From: Brevibacterium yomogidense
GTDB taxonomy: Bacteria > Actinomycetota > Actinomycetes > Actinomycetales > Brevibacteriaceae
DNA length: 64,000 nt
Direction of reading: 5' to 3'
NCBI RefSeq assembly: GCF_016107685.1
Contig: NZ_JABASY010000002.1
Coordinates: 851,265-915,264 of the forward strand
Part shown: positions 8,962 to 17,128 of the stretch, piece after piece
Numbering within the stretch: the stretch's first letter is position 1
Layout of the letters: each line of letters starts with the position of its first letter
The notes under the pieces: model-generated
Told to the model about the DNA's origin: nothing
What the model saw: only the letters and a program-made list of their open reading frames with translations
Database searches by the model: none
Program-made: the position numbers and the translations under genes

Positions 8962-9615
8962 TCAGCGGCTGTCCTCGTCGCCTTCGGCGGCGTCGTCCGC
9001 AGAGGGACCGTCGTCGGTCGTGTCGTCGCCGCCCGTCGTGTCATCCTGTTCGGTGCCCTGTGCTTCGGAGACACTGCTCTGCGTGTCGGAGGGCTCCTCC
9101 GAGGTGCCGTCCTCGTCCTCCGAGGAGGCGGGGTCAGCTCCCTCGTCGGCACCGAAATCCTCTGCGGACACGTGATCGAGGAACTCCCGGAACTGTGCCA
9201 CGGCCTCTTCGTCGGGTTCGGGTGCATCGATCCCGTCCGCGTCGAGGACGGACTCCGCCACGTAGACGGGTGCGTCGGCGGTGAGTGCCAGGAGGACCGC
9301 GTCGGACGGGCGGGCGGAGATCCGCTTCCCGTCGGAGGTGTCGATGCGCGCGTAGAACGTGTGCTCTTCGCGACCTGTCACCGTGACCCGTTCGATCCGA
9401 GCACCGTAGTGGTCCAGGACGTCGATGAGCAGCTGGTGGGTGAGGGGTCGTGCGGTGACGAGTCCCTTCTGCGTCATCTGGATGAGTGCCGATTCGTTCG
9501 AACCGATCCAGATGGGCAGGTATCGGGGTCTGTCGACCGCTTTGAGGACGAGGATCGGCTGATTCGCGGGTAGCTCGATCCGGATTCCGACGACTTCGAC
9601 TTCGAGATCCGCCAT
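8962..9615 (-). CDS. DUF151 bifunctional-nuclease-domain protein with acidic tail
   Basis: 217 residues. Residues 1-about 130 form a DUF151/bifunctional nuclease domain (LPIWIGSNESALIQM, RPLTHQLLIDVL, RISARPSDAVLLAL), as in Rv1829 of M. tuberculosis, which sits in the same gcvH-garA neighbourhood. The last about 85 residues are almost entirely Asp, Glu, Ser, Thr and Gly, a disordered acidic tail much longer than usual for the family. The biochemical role is unsettled; plant members were reported as nucleases, but I see no proof of activity here. It lies 11 nt after the FHA gene and 49 nt before aroG, so it is probably in one transcript with both. Confidence 0.85.
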   Translation of the reverse strand: MADLEVEVVGIRIELPANQPILVLKAVDRPRYLPIWIGSNESALIQMTQKGLVTARPLTHQLLIDVLDHYGARIERVTVTGREEHTFYARIDTSDGKRISARPSDAVLLALTADAPVYVAESVLDADGIDAPEPDEEAVAQFREFLDHVSAEDFGADEGADPASSEDEDGTSEEPSDTQSSVSEAQGTEQDDTTGGDDTTDDGPSADDAAEGDEDSR

Positions 9616-9626
9616 CGGGTCCGCGC

Positions 9627-10589
9627 TCAGCTCGTCCGCGGACGCTGCTGGAAGATCATCCGGAACTTGCCGATCTGCACATCGGCACCGTTCTGCAGCT
9701 CGATCGAGTCGATGAGCTGCCGCCCCACATACGTCCCGTTGAGTGATCCGGTGTCCCGCAGTGTGAAGCCCGACGGTGTGCGCACGAACTCCGCATGCTT
9801 GCGCGACACGGTCACATCGTCGAGGAAGATGTCCGCGTTGGGGCTGCGCCCCACCGTGACGACATCGGTGTCCAGGAGGATCTGCGCGCCGGCGTCTGGT
9901 CCGGATACGACGACCAGCAGTGCGTCGGTCTCGTCGAGGTTCTGCAGGTCGGGGACCGGGTGGATCTCACCGGTGTGCGGATCCAGGATCCCGGAGAACT
10001 GCTGGCTGCTCTGGTTCCCCTGGCTTCCCTGGGGCTGCCCGGCGGGAGCGGCGTTCGGATCACTCCACTGCTGCGGGGGGCCGCCCTGTGTCTGGCCCTG
10101 CGAACCGAACTGCGGCTGAGCGCCCTGGCCGGGGCCCTGGTGCTGCGGTCCCGAGCCGAAGGGAGCAGCGGGCTGGTCCCACTGACCGGGCTGGCCGGAG
10201 GGTGGTTGCTGCCCGTACTGCTGCGGCGGCACCTGTCCCTGTTGCTGGGCCCACTGCTGGTCGAGCTGCTCCTGGCTCCATGCCTGCGGCTGGGAGCCCT
10301 GGGGAGCCTGCCCCTGGGGGGCACTGCCATAGGGGGCGTCACCGTAGGCCGACTGTCCGTACTGCGGTTGCGCTGCGCCCTGCTGAGGCCACTCCTGGTG
10401 AGTCTGTGGGGGCTGCCCCCACTGCTGCTGGGGCTGCGAGCCCTGTGCGGGGTCCTGTGGCGGCTGGGGAGCTTCGGGCTCACCCTGCTGCTGGCCGCCG
10501 AACGGGAAGACGTGCGGCGTCGCCGAGGTCGATTCCTGATCCGTCCACGGCTGCTGACCGTTGGGGAACCCACCGTTCTGCTGGGACAT
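9627..10589 (-). CDS. FHA-domain protein in the GarA/OdhI position with long Gln/Pro/Gly-rich N-terminus
   Basis: 320 residues. Residues 1-about 200 are low complexity (Gln, Pro, Gly, Ser, with scattered Tyr and Trp). Residues about 215-320 form one FHA domain with GRSPNADIFLDD, VSRKHAEF and SLNGTYVG, which bind phosphothreonine. In M. tuberculosis and corynebacteria the gene after gcvH is garA/odhI, whose phosphorylated N-terminal ETTS motif controls 2-oxoglutarate dehydrogenase. Here the only similar stretch is ESTSATPHVF (about 19-28), so orthology rests on the FHA sequence and synteny. The start ATG overlaps the gcvH stop by 1 nt. A Ser/Thr kinase gene lies about 3 kb away. The MerR gene Rv1828, normally between garA and Rv1829, is absent. 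Confidence 0.85.
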   Translation of the reverse strand: MSQQNGGFPNGQQPWTDQESTSATPHVFPFGGQQQGEPEAPQPPQDPAQGSQPQQQWGQPPQTHQEWPQQGAAQPQYGQSAYGDAPYGSAPQGQAPQGSQPQAWSQEQLDQQWAQQQGQVPPQQYGQQPPSGQPGQWDQPAAPFGSGPQHQGPGQGAQPQFGSQGQTQGGPPQQWSDPNAAPAGQPQGSQGNQSSQQFSGILDPHTGEIHPVPDLQNLDETDALLVVVSGPDAGAQILLDTDVVTVGRSPNADIFLDDVTVSRKHAEFVRTPSGFTLRDTGSLNGTYVGRQLIDSIELQNGADVQIGKFRMIFQQRPRTS

Positions 10590-10993
10590 CAGGCTCCTTC
10601 GCTTTCGACTGCCGCACGGTAGGCGGCGCTGTCCATGAGTGCGTCGACCTCCGCCGGGTCGGACAGGCGGACATCGTAGATCCAGCCTTCAGAGTACGGG
10701 TCGGAGTTGATCGTCTCCGGAGAGTCCTCCAGTGCTTCATTCACCGTGATGACTTCGCCGGACACCGGAGCGACGAGATCCGACACGCTCTTCGTGCTCT
10801 CCACCTCACCGCTCGATTCACCCGCGGTGACGGTGTCCCCCGGTTCAGGCATGTCCACGAAGACGACGTCGCCCAGTGAGTCCTGCGCGAAATCGGTGAT
10901 CCCCACGCGGACCACCGAATCGTCGTCGGTCCGGGCAACCCACTCGTGCTCTGCGGAATAGCGCAGGCCTTCGGGAAAGGTGAGATCAGCCAT
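10589..10993 (-). CDS. gcvH: Glycine cleavage system H protein
   Basis: 134-residue lipoyl carrier that shuttles the methylamine group between P, T and L proteins of the glycine cleavage complex. The lipoylated lysine is Lys68 within SGEVESTKSVSDL; the N-terminal LRYSAEHEWV and C-terminal GWIYDVRLSD are typical. A strong ribosome site GAGGAGGAG lies 6 nt before the ATG. It is the first gene of a run gcvH - FHA - DUF151 - aroG - ltaE. The genes for P and T proteins are not in the window. Confidence 0.93.
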   Translation of the reverse strand: MADLTFPEGLRYSAEHEWVARTDDDSVVRVGITDFAQDSLGDVVFVDMPEPGDTVTAGESSGEVESTKSVSDLVAPVSGEVITVNEALEDSPETINSDPYSEGWIYDVRLSDPAEVDALMDSAAYRAAVESEGA

Positions 10994-11025
10994 GTCAACT
11001 CCTCCTCGTCAGGACTATCCCCACC

Positions 11026-11031
11026 AGCATA
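11026..11031 (-). promoter_or_regulatory. Possible -10 element for the gcvH operon
   Basis: TATGCT on the minus strand, 33 nt before the gcvH ATG. No good -35 is seen at 16-18 nt. The rest of the 204-nt gap between gcvH and the tRNA holds no gene that I can support. Confidence 0.3.
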
Positions 11032-11197
11032 GCCGCATCGGTGGCGCAGATCGCATCTGGACCGTTTTCGACTCCGATCTGGCGGCATTCCCCGATTCTC
11101 CCCGGAGCAGTGACCTCTGCGCCACCGGCCCTGCCACCGATTTGCTCCCGGGTGAAGCGGTCGGATATGGTCGTCCACGGTCCTTCGCGGACCGGGA

Positions 11198-11274
11198 CGG
11201 GCTATGGCGCAGCTTGGTAGCGCGCCTGACTGGGGGTCAGGAGGTCGTGGGTTCGAATCCCGCTAGCCCGACCA
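11198..11274 (+). tRNA. tRNA-Pro, anticodon GGG, with encoded CCA
   Basis: 77 nt fold into a full cloverleaf: acceptor arms CGGGCTA / TAGCCCG, D-stem GCGC / GCGC, anticodon stem CCTGA / TCAGG around the loop CTGGGGG (anticodon GGG, reads CCC and CCU), and T-arm GTGGG-TTCGAAT-CCCGC. The discriminator base is A and CCA is encoded. No integrase or duplicated 3' end is nearby, so it shows no sign of use as an attachment site. Confidence 0.97.
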
Positions 11275-11278
11275 GCGA

Positions 11279-11315
11279 AGATGCCGGAACATCGAGTCGA
11301 TGTTCCGGCATTCTT
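11279..11315 (+). terminator. Terminator hairpin after tRNA-Pro
   Basis: Perfect 12-bp stem GCCGGAACATCG / CGATGTTCCGGC (11283-11294 and 11298-11309) with a 3-nt AGT loop, followed by ATTCTT. It lies 8 nt after the tRNA end and could also serve the convergent phosphopantetheinyl transferase operon. Confidence 0.75.
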
Positions 11316-11343
11316 GTGTCTCCGCCCGCGTTCGGACCGCGCG

Positions 11344-12057
11344 TCACTCGGTCTCCGCACCGTGCAGGCAGATGGTCACACCTCCTGCGGTGAGCACCGT
11401 TGCGAGGTGCGTGGCCGACCGGTGCTCCGCGATCGCCCAGCTGCGGCCTGCCGCACCTGACGCCGTCCTGGTTCTGAGAACGCCCCCTCCAGCATCTGTG
11501 ACATCGAGGGAGAACACCGCATCGAGGCTGGTCTCCCCGGTCTTCACGATCGCTTCCTTGCGCAGCCACAGACGGAGGAGTGCCGTGCCCGGCCGCCGTG
11601 ACGACTCGACCAGCCGCTTCTCCCGCTCCGTCAGGGCGAGGTCGACGAGCGCCGCATCGACATCGTCCGCTCGGGGCTCCAGGTCGATCCCGCAGAGCGC
11701 ATGCGCTGCAACGGCGGCCACCGCGCCCGCTGCGTGCGACCAGCTCACGTGGACCTCGTCGTGGCCCATGACCACGGGCTTTCCGTGAGGGCCTCCACAG
11801 GAGCTGCAGCGCTGGATTACGGTGAGATCCTCGGGACGCCCTCCCACGAGCTCCGCGGCGCACATCCTCACGAGCACGTGCGCCGCGACGAAGTCGTCAC
11901 GGTGGGCGTCGTACCGGAAGGCTGCGGCCCGGTCCCGCTCTACCGCACTGAGGAGCTGCCGAGGGTCCGGCACCTCCTGCAGCACCTCACGGGTCGGGCG
12001 CACCGCGACGATCGCGCGGCGGTCCGCACCACTGGGCCCCGGAGCACCGCGCGTCAC
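11344..12057 (-). CDS. 4'-phosphopantetheinyl transferase (Sfp type)
   Basis: 237-residue enzyme that moves phosphopantetheine from CoA to a serine of carrier proteins (acyl or peptidyl carrier). The magnesium-binding motif is GIDLE (Asp125, Glu127) and the second signature is WLRKEAIVKTG (Trp164, Lys167, Glu168). HVSWSHAAG before GIDLE and CSSCGGPHGKP (about 84-94) are also family-like. The GTG start overlaps the cydC stop by 4 nt, so it ends a coupled run tag-cydD-cydC. No polyketide or non-ribosomal synthase is in the window, so its carrier substrate is unknown; being in the same transcript as cydDC is unexpected. Confidence 0.88.
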   Translation of the reverse strand: MTRGAPGPSGADRRAIVAVRPTREVLQEVPDPRQLLSAVERDRAAAFRYDAHRDDFVAAHVLVRMCAAELVGGRPEDLTVIQRCSSCGGPHGKPVVMGHDEVHVSWSHAAGAVAAVAAHALCGIDLEPRADDVDAALVDLALTEREKRLVESSRRPGTALLRLWLRKEAIVKTGETSLDAVFSLDVTDAGGGVLRTRTASGAAGRSWAIAEHRSATHLATVLTAGGVTICLHGAETE

Positions 12058-13907
12058 CGGGAGTCCAGGCGGCTGAAGGCACCTCCGCGCGCACGCAGGT
12101 CGCCCGCTCGCCCCCGCTCGACGAGTCTGCCGGCGTCTATGACGGCGACGAAGGCACCATCGGGCACTCGGTCGACCCGGTGGGTGATCTCGAGCGTCGT
12201 GCGACCGGGCCGCTGGTCGAGGAGGGCGCCCCGCACATCGTCGGCGGTCTGCTCGTCCAACTGGCTCAGTGCCTCATCGAGCACGAGGACGTCGGGTTCC
12301 GCCAGGAGCGCGCGTGCGAGCGCGAGGCGCTGCAGCTGTCCGCCCGACACCTGTGTGCGACCGGAGGTGAGCACGGTGTCGAGACCCTCGGGCAGGGACG
12401 TTGCCCAGGCGTCGAGTCCGACGACGCGCAGGGCGTCGTCGACCTCGGCGTCCGTCGCGTCCGGGTTCGCGAGCCTCAGGTTCGCTCCGACCGTGTCGAC
12501 GAGCAGGGTCGGCCTCTGGTCGACGAGTGCGACACGGGACCGCAGCGCGTCGAGAGGCAAGGCTGCGACCGGGGTCCCCCCGCAGACCACGAGCCCGTCA
12601 TCCGGGTCCCATGCGCGGAGGAGCAGAGAGGCCAGAGACGATTTGCCGCTGCCTGACACTCCGACCACGCAGGACCATTCTCCGGCGGGGAAGGTGACGC
12701 TCACGCCTGTGAGTGCCCTGCGCGGTCGCGCGGCTCCCGCATCCGCTGCCGTGTCCGTTCCGGGGTAGGTGAACGACACCTCCCGGAAGGCCACCTCGAC
12801 ACCTCCTCGCGGTGCCTCGCCATTCGTCCATGACTGCTCGTCCTGTTCCGATGCCTCGGACGGACCCGGCACGTCGTCCGCCGTCACGGTCGTCATCGAT
12901 CCCACGTCGCTGTCCGGGTCCGTGACCACAGGGGGCGCCTCCACGATCGCGCGGAGCCGCTGGGCGGACGCGAGGGCCGCGTCGAGGCCCGCAGTGAACG
13001 AATCGACCCCGCGTGCGGGCCCTCGCAGCCCGATCGCGACTGCGAGCGCGAGGACGACGGCGTGGACCCCCGCCCCGGTATGGAGGCCGAAGACGACCAC
13101 CGCGATGAGCGAGCAGGCCTGGACGAGGTCGATCGCGCCCAGCCGTGCCCCCTGCACCGCTCCCGAGGCGGACCGCGCCTCCGTGAGCGTCGCACCGTCT
13201 GCGTCCAGGTCCGCGAGCCGACGCTCCTGGGCTCCCAGCATGAGCACGTCGCGGGTGCCGTGGACGTCGTCGCCGATCCGTGCCGCGACTGTGCCCCGCC
13301 TTTCGGCCACTCTTCGGGCCGCGTTCCAGACCGTGCGTGCGGAGACGAGCGGCAGGAGGAGGACCGCGCACACGAAGGGAGCGAGCAGCAGCGCGAGCCC
13401 GGCGTCCACGGCGACGCCCAGCCATACCAGTGCGACAGCGGGTGTCGCGACGGCAGAGACGGCCGGAGGGAACGTGTGCGCGAAGAACACCTCGATCCGG
13501 TCGATGTCCCGTGTGGCGGTCTCCGTGAGCGCTGCGCCGGCTCTGCCCTTCGTCGCGGCGGGCGCCTGCGGGACGAGGGATGAGAAGAACAGTTCCCTCA
13601 GACGCTGCAGGGCCGTGAAGGCCACCCAGTGCCCCGCGTAGTGCTCCGCATAGCGCAGCGCCGCCTTCGCGAGCGCGATGACGACGAGGGTGGCGGACAG
13701 CTGCCCGACGTGGACTCCGTCCGCTCCTCCCGCGGCGCTCGCGAGAGCTCCGGCGGTGAGCACGAGCAGAGCCACCCCCAGCAGCTGGGAGACGATCCTC
13801 GCAGCGGCTGCCGACAGGAGGGGTGTCAGCAGCCCCCGGGCACTGCCCAGCAGCCACCGGGTCGTGTCTCTCCTGCGTTCGGTCGCTGCCGTATGCGGTG
13901 TGCTCAC
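12054..13907 (-). CDS. cydC: CydC-type ABC exporter half (thiol reductant export, cytochrome bd assembly)
   Basis: 617 residues with an N-terminal six-helix transmembrane domain (about 15-310), a loosely conserved acidic linker, and a C-terminal ATPase domain. The ATPase has Walker A GVSGSGKSS, signature VSGGQLQRLALARALL and Walker B VLVLDEALSQLD. CydDC exports glutathione/cysteine-type thiols or heme-related cargo needed for cytochrome bd. The GTG at 13907 overlaps the cydD stop by 4 nt and gives the N-terminus MSTPHTAATERR. The frame stays open further upstream but that part is antisense to cydD coding sequence and is not used. cydA and cydB are not in the window. Confidence 0.88.
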   Translation of the reverse strand: MSTPHTAATERRRDTTRWLLGSARGLLTPLLSAAAARIVSQLLGVALLVLTAGALASAAGGADGVHVGQLSATLVVIALAKAALRYAEHYAGHWVAFTALQRLRELFFSSLVPQAPAATKGRAGAALTETATRDIDRIEVFFAHTFPPAVSAVATPAVALVWLGVAVDAGLALLLAPFVCAVLLLPLVSARTVWNAARRVAERRGTVAARIGDDVHGTRDVLMLGAQERRLADLDADGATLTEARSASGAVQGARLGAIDLVQACSLIAVVVFGLHTGAGVHAVVLALAVAIGLRGPARGVDSFTAGLDAALASAQRLRAIVEAPPVVTDPDSDVGSMTTVTADDVPGPSEASEQDEQSWTNGEAPRGGVEVAFREVSFTYPGTDTAADAGAARPRRALTGVSVTFPAGEWSCVVGVSGSGKSSLASLLLRAWDPDDGLVVCGGTPVAALPLDALRSRVALVDQRPTLLVDTVGANLRLANPDATDAEVDDALRVVGLDAWATSLPEGLDTVLTSGRTQVSGGQLQRLALARALLAEPDVLVLDEALSQLDEQTADDVRGALLDQRPGRTTLEITHRVDRVPDGAFVAVIDAGRLVERGRAGDLRARGGAFSRLDSR

Positions 13908-15769
13908 ACGCCACTCCCCTGTCGTGTCCGCGCGTCCTCGGGTGCGCCGGGGTCGAGCCGCACGATCCTGTCCGCGGCAAGGATCGCCCCGGGCCGGTGC
14001 GCGATCATGAGGACAGTCCGGTCCTCTGCGAGCGACGCGAGGGCCGCGAGGATCTGGGCCTCTGCGGCGAGGTCCACCTGAGAGGTCGGTTCGTCGAGGA
14101 CGAGGATCTGTGCGTCCGTGAGCCATGCCCGGGCGATCGCCACACGCTGCGCCTGTCCCCCGGACAGCAGTGCACCCTGCTCCCCCACGTCCGTCTCGAG
14201 ACCGTGCGGCATCGATGCGACGTCGTCCGCGAGTCCTGCCCGCTCGAGTGCCTTCCACAGTTCCTCGACACTCGCGTGCGGCGCCGCCATCCGCAGGTTG
14301 TCCGCGATCGAGCCCAGGAACAAGAACGTCCGCTGTTCGACGGCGGCGATCCGCGCCCGCACGCCTGCGGGGTCGAGCGCGGGGTCGACGCCTGCGACCC
14401 GCACGACTCCCGAGCGTGCCGTGAGATGGCCCTGGATGAGCGCGGCAGCGGTCGATTTCCCTGCACCGCTGGGACCGACGAGGGCGACCCGCTCTCCGCG
14501 TGTCACCCGCAGCGAGAAGCGGTCGAGGACGGCGGGGCCGCCCGGCCAGCCGGCCGTCGCGCCGTCGAGCACGATCGCCTCCGCGTGCGCCCCGGCCGCC
14601 TCTGCTCCCAGCCCCGTCCTCGATCGGGAGTCTTCCGACACGGGGGTGTCTTCCGTCGACCGTGTGCTTCCCTCCGATCCGGACGCTCCCGTCGGCTGGG
14701 ACGCTCCCGTGAGTTGGGAGGCTTCCGCGGAGGCCGCACCGTCCCCGTCGCGGAGGATCGAGCTGATCTGTGCCTGGCTCGCCCGGCCGGCGATGCCGAT
14801 GTAGAAGAACTGGCCCACGACGTCGACGGGTCCGATCACCAGTGTGGACATCAGCAGGATCGTGATGCCGCCACCCAGTGACAGGTCCCCACTCGTCACA
14901 CGCACGGTCGCGAGCACAGCGGCGGCGACCACCACCCCCAGGGAGAACGCCGCGTCGACGACGAGGATGAGCAGCTGATTCACCGCGAGCATCCGCATGA
15001 GCGTGCGACGGTGCTCCTCGCCGCGGGCAGCGAGGACTGCTGCCCGTCGATGGGCGGCACGCGCATAGACGAGCGTCTCGAGCGCTTGGATCGCGTCGAG
15101 GAAAGCGCTCGTGAGCGCGGCCTGGGACCTGCGGTACGCTCCGCCCACCGGACGCACCAGCCGCTGGAACCCGCCGATGAGGACGGGTACCAGGAGGACG
15201 AGAGCACACAGGACGCCCGCAGTCAGCGGATCGACGGCGAGGGCCATGACGACGAGCACGAGGAGGGGTGTGGTGAGCGACGCGGTGATGGGGCCGAGGA
15301 ACGAGGCGCGGTACTGCGCGGCCTTCTCCACGGACGTGGTCGCCGTGGCCATGAGCCTGCCGACCTGGGCGGATGCCCGAACGGACCCGCCGCGGAAGAC
15401 CGCGGACACGACGGCGTTCCGCAGCCGGGTCTCCGTCTGCGAAGCCGCCCACTCGCTGAACCACGTGCCGATGCCCGCGCAGAGAGCCGCCACGCACGCC
15501 AGCGCCGAGGCCGCAGCGATCCATGCTGGACCGCCGGCGGCGGAAGAGGTGCTGCCGACGGAGTGGACGACGGCACCGTCGAGCGCGAGTCGGTCGATCG
15601 CGTCTCCCAGCAGGACGAAGAGGAGAGCCGTCGCTGCCGCCGCGAGCCAGCCCAGCACCACGGAGACCACGAGCACCCGCCGCGGCGTAGCCGCACGCAC
15701 CCGGGGGTCCGGAGGTCCGGACGGCGGGCCAGGACGGCGGGAGGGTGGCCCGCCCGGTCGCGCGCTCAC
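13904..15769 (-). CDS. cydD: CydD-type ABC exporter half (thiol reductant export, cytochrome bd assembly)
   Basis: 621 residues: a Pro/Arg-rich N-terminus, transmembrane domain with helices beginning around VLVVSVVLGWLAAAAT, a Ser/Glu-rich linker, and an ATPase domain with Walker A GPSGAGKST, signature LSGGQAQRVAIARAWL and Walker B ILVLDEPTSQVD. It pairs with CydC as a heterodimer in the inner membrane. The GTG at 15769 overlaps the tag stop by 4 nt; a GTG 6 nt earlier, preceded by GGGGG, is an equally good start. Upstream in-frame sequence is antisense or alternative-frame to tag and is excluded. Confidence 0.88.
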   Translation of the reverse strand: MSARPGGPPSRRPGPPSGPPDPRVRAATPRRVLVVSVVLGWLAAAATALLFVLLGDAIDRLALDGAVVHSVGSTSSAAGGPAWIAAASALACVAALCAGIGTWFSEWAASQTETRLRNAVVSAVFRGGSVRASAQVGRLMATATTSVEKAAQYRASFLGPITASLTTPLLVLVVMALAVDPLTAGVLCALVLLVPVLIGGFQRLVRPVGGAYRRSQAALTSAFLDAIQALETLVYARAAHRRAAVLAARGEEHRRTLMRMLAVNQLLILVVDAAFSLGVVVAAAVLATVRVTSGDLSLGGGITILLMSTLVIGPVDVVGQFFYIGIAGRASQAQISSILRDGDGAASAEASQLTGASQPTGASGSEGSTRSTEDTPVSEDSRSRTGLGAEAAGAHAEAIVLDGATAGWPGGPAVLDRFSLRVTRGERVALVGPSGAGKSTAAALIQGHLTARSGVVRVAGVDPALDPAGVRARIAAVEQRTFLFLGSIADNLRMAAPHASVEELWKALERAGLADDVASMPHGLETDVGEQGALLSGGQAQRVAIARAWLTDAQILVLDEPTSQVDLAAEAQILAALASLAEDRTVLMIAHRPGAILAADRIVRLDPGAPEDARTRQGSGV

Positions 15770-16359
15770 GTCCACACCCCCGACGTGCCTCTCCTGTGGG
15801 ATCCGATCAGATGTGTGTCGACGATGCCCAGCGCTTCCATGAGGGCGAACATCGTCGTGGGGCCGACGAACCGGAACCCGTGGGCACGCAGCGTGCGGGC
15901 GAGCGCACGGGATTCCTCCGACTGCGTGGGGATCTCCGCGGCTGCGCGCGGCTGCGGGGTCTCGTCGGGGCGGAAGGACCACACCAGGTCTGCGAGGCCG
16001 CCGTCGTCCCTCAGGGCGAGCGTCGCCTGCGCGTTCGTGATGGTCGCGAGGATCTTCGCGCGGTTGCGCACGATGCGGGCATCGTGCAGGAGGCGTTCGA
16101 CGTCTTCGTCGCGGAAGCGTGCGACGGTCTCCGGGTCGAAGTGCGCGAAGGCGTCGCGGAAGGCGGGCCGCTTCCTCAGGATCGTCGCCCAGGACAGCCC
16201 GGACTGGAACGCTTCGAGGCTGAGACGCTCGAAGACCCCTTGCTCGTCACGGACGGGCATGCCCCATTCCGTGTCGTAGTAGTCGCGCAGCAGCGGGTCA
16301 TGGGCCGCCCAGGCAGGACGCGCGAGGCCGTCGTCACCCGTCACCGTTCCGTCCGTCAT
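15766..16359 (-). CDS. tag: DNA-3-methyladenine glycosylase I
   Basis: 197-residue base-excision enzyme removing 3-methyladenine from alkylated DNA. Family segments are DTEWGMP (about 29-35), LEAFQSGLSWATILRKRPAFR, DARIVRNRAKI, IPTQSEESRALARTLRAHGFRFVGPTT and THLIGSH. Compared with E. coli Tag, three of the four zinc ligands are replaced: the first Cys by Pro (RPAWAA), the second-position His by Tyr (DYYDTEWG) and the last Cys by Ser or His (GSHRR); only the His of THLIGS remains. The catalytic pocket Glu and aromatic residues in YYDTEWG appear kept. It lies 40 nt after alkB and is coupled to cydD by 4 nt. Confidence 0.9.
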   Translation of the reverse strand: MTDGTVTGDDGLARPAWAAHDPLLRDYYDTEWGMPVRDEQGVFERLSLEAFQSGLSWATILRKRPAFRDAFAHFDPETVARFRDEDVERLLHDARIVRNRAKILATITNAQATLALRDDGGLADLVWSFRPDETPQPRAAAEIPTQSEESRALARTLRAHGFRFVGPTTMFALMEALGIVDTHLIGSHRRGTSGVWT

Positions 16360-16399
16360 CGCTCACCATCCCTCATCGCCTGCCCGCACTCATGGCCCG

Positions 16400-17095
16400 T
16401 CATCCGTCGAGTCCCGTCTCACGCAGAGTGATGTTGATGCGCCCTGCCTCCAGTCCGCAGCCGGGAGGTGCGGTCCCCGGGTGCATCCGGGTGACCGCGT
16501 GGTAGGCCAGCCGCGAGGGGCCGCCGAACACGAACAGGTCGCCGGATTCGAGGACGAGGTCCTCGTAGGGCTTGTTCCGCGTCTCCGTGTTGCCGAACCG
16601 GAAGGTGCAGGAATCGCCGATCGACAGGGAGACGACCGGTGCGCGGGACACTTCGTCCCTGTCCTGGTGCATCCCCATCCGCGCCGCCTCATCATAGAAG
16701 TTCACAAGAGCCGTGTCCGGCGTGTAGTCACCCTCGAGACGCAGGGTCTCGGACCACTCCCCCGGGTCGTCCCCGTATGCGGCGGCGATGGCGCTGCGGC
16801 CCAGACGGACCATCCAGTCGGGGACGTCCAGGACCTCGCGGCCATTCACGTCGACCGCTTCACGCGTGTATGCGTAAGGGCGCCAGTGCCAGCCCAGGCA
16901 GACCGTCTTCACGCTCATCTCGTGACCGCGGACCTTCGCGGCACGCGGTGGGACCGGGCCCTCCGCCCACTCGCGGAACCGTGCGACCAGCCACGCCTGC
17001 TGAGTCGGATCGAGGAAGCCGGGCACCCAGACAGCGCCGGGGGCCACCTCCCTGCGGGGTCTCTCCAGCAGGTCGTCTCCGAACAGCGCGTCCAT
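16400..17095 (-). CDS. alkB: AlkB-family alpha-ketoglutarate-dependent DNA dealkylase
   Basis: 231 residues. Iron(II)/2-oxoglutarate dioxygenase that oxidatively removes methyl groups from 1-methyladenine and 3-methylcytosine. Iron ligands are His143 and Asp145 in MHQDRDE and His199 in AYHAV. The 2-oxoglutarate-binding Arg pair is in RINITLR (Arg219, Arg225), and NFYDEAARMGMH is the usual lid before the HxD motif. It is 33 nt after the thioesterase gene and 40 nt before tag, so two alkylation-repair enzymes are neighbours in one likely transcript. No Ada-like regulator is visible. Confidence 0.92.
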   Translation of the reverse strand: MDALFGDDLLERPRREVAPGAVWVPGFLDPTQQAWLVARFREWAEGPVPPRAAKVRGHEMSVKTVCLGWHWRPYAYTREAVDVNGREVLDVPDWMVRLGRSAIAAAYGDDPGEWSETLRLEGDYTPDTALVNFYDEAARMGMHQDRDEVSRAPVVSLSIGDSCTFRFGNTETRNKPYEDLVLESGDLFVFGGPSRLAYHAVTRMHPGTAPPGCGLEAGRINITLRETGLDG

Positions 17096-17128
17096 CGCAC
17101 CTCCGCTTCCGGTTCGGACGTCGTCGGC

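Noticed and set aside
11198..11274. tRNA-Pro as an integration site
   Set aside because: No integrase is beside it and no direct repeat of the tRNA 3' end was noticed in the neighbourhood.
12054..15524. One open frame of about 1156 codons suggesting a fused CydDC protein
   Set aside because: Its upstream part is a shadow of cydD in another frame. A GTG at 13907 with a 4-nt overlap gives a normal CydC, and cydD has its own frame.
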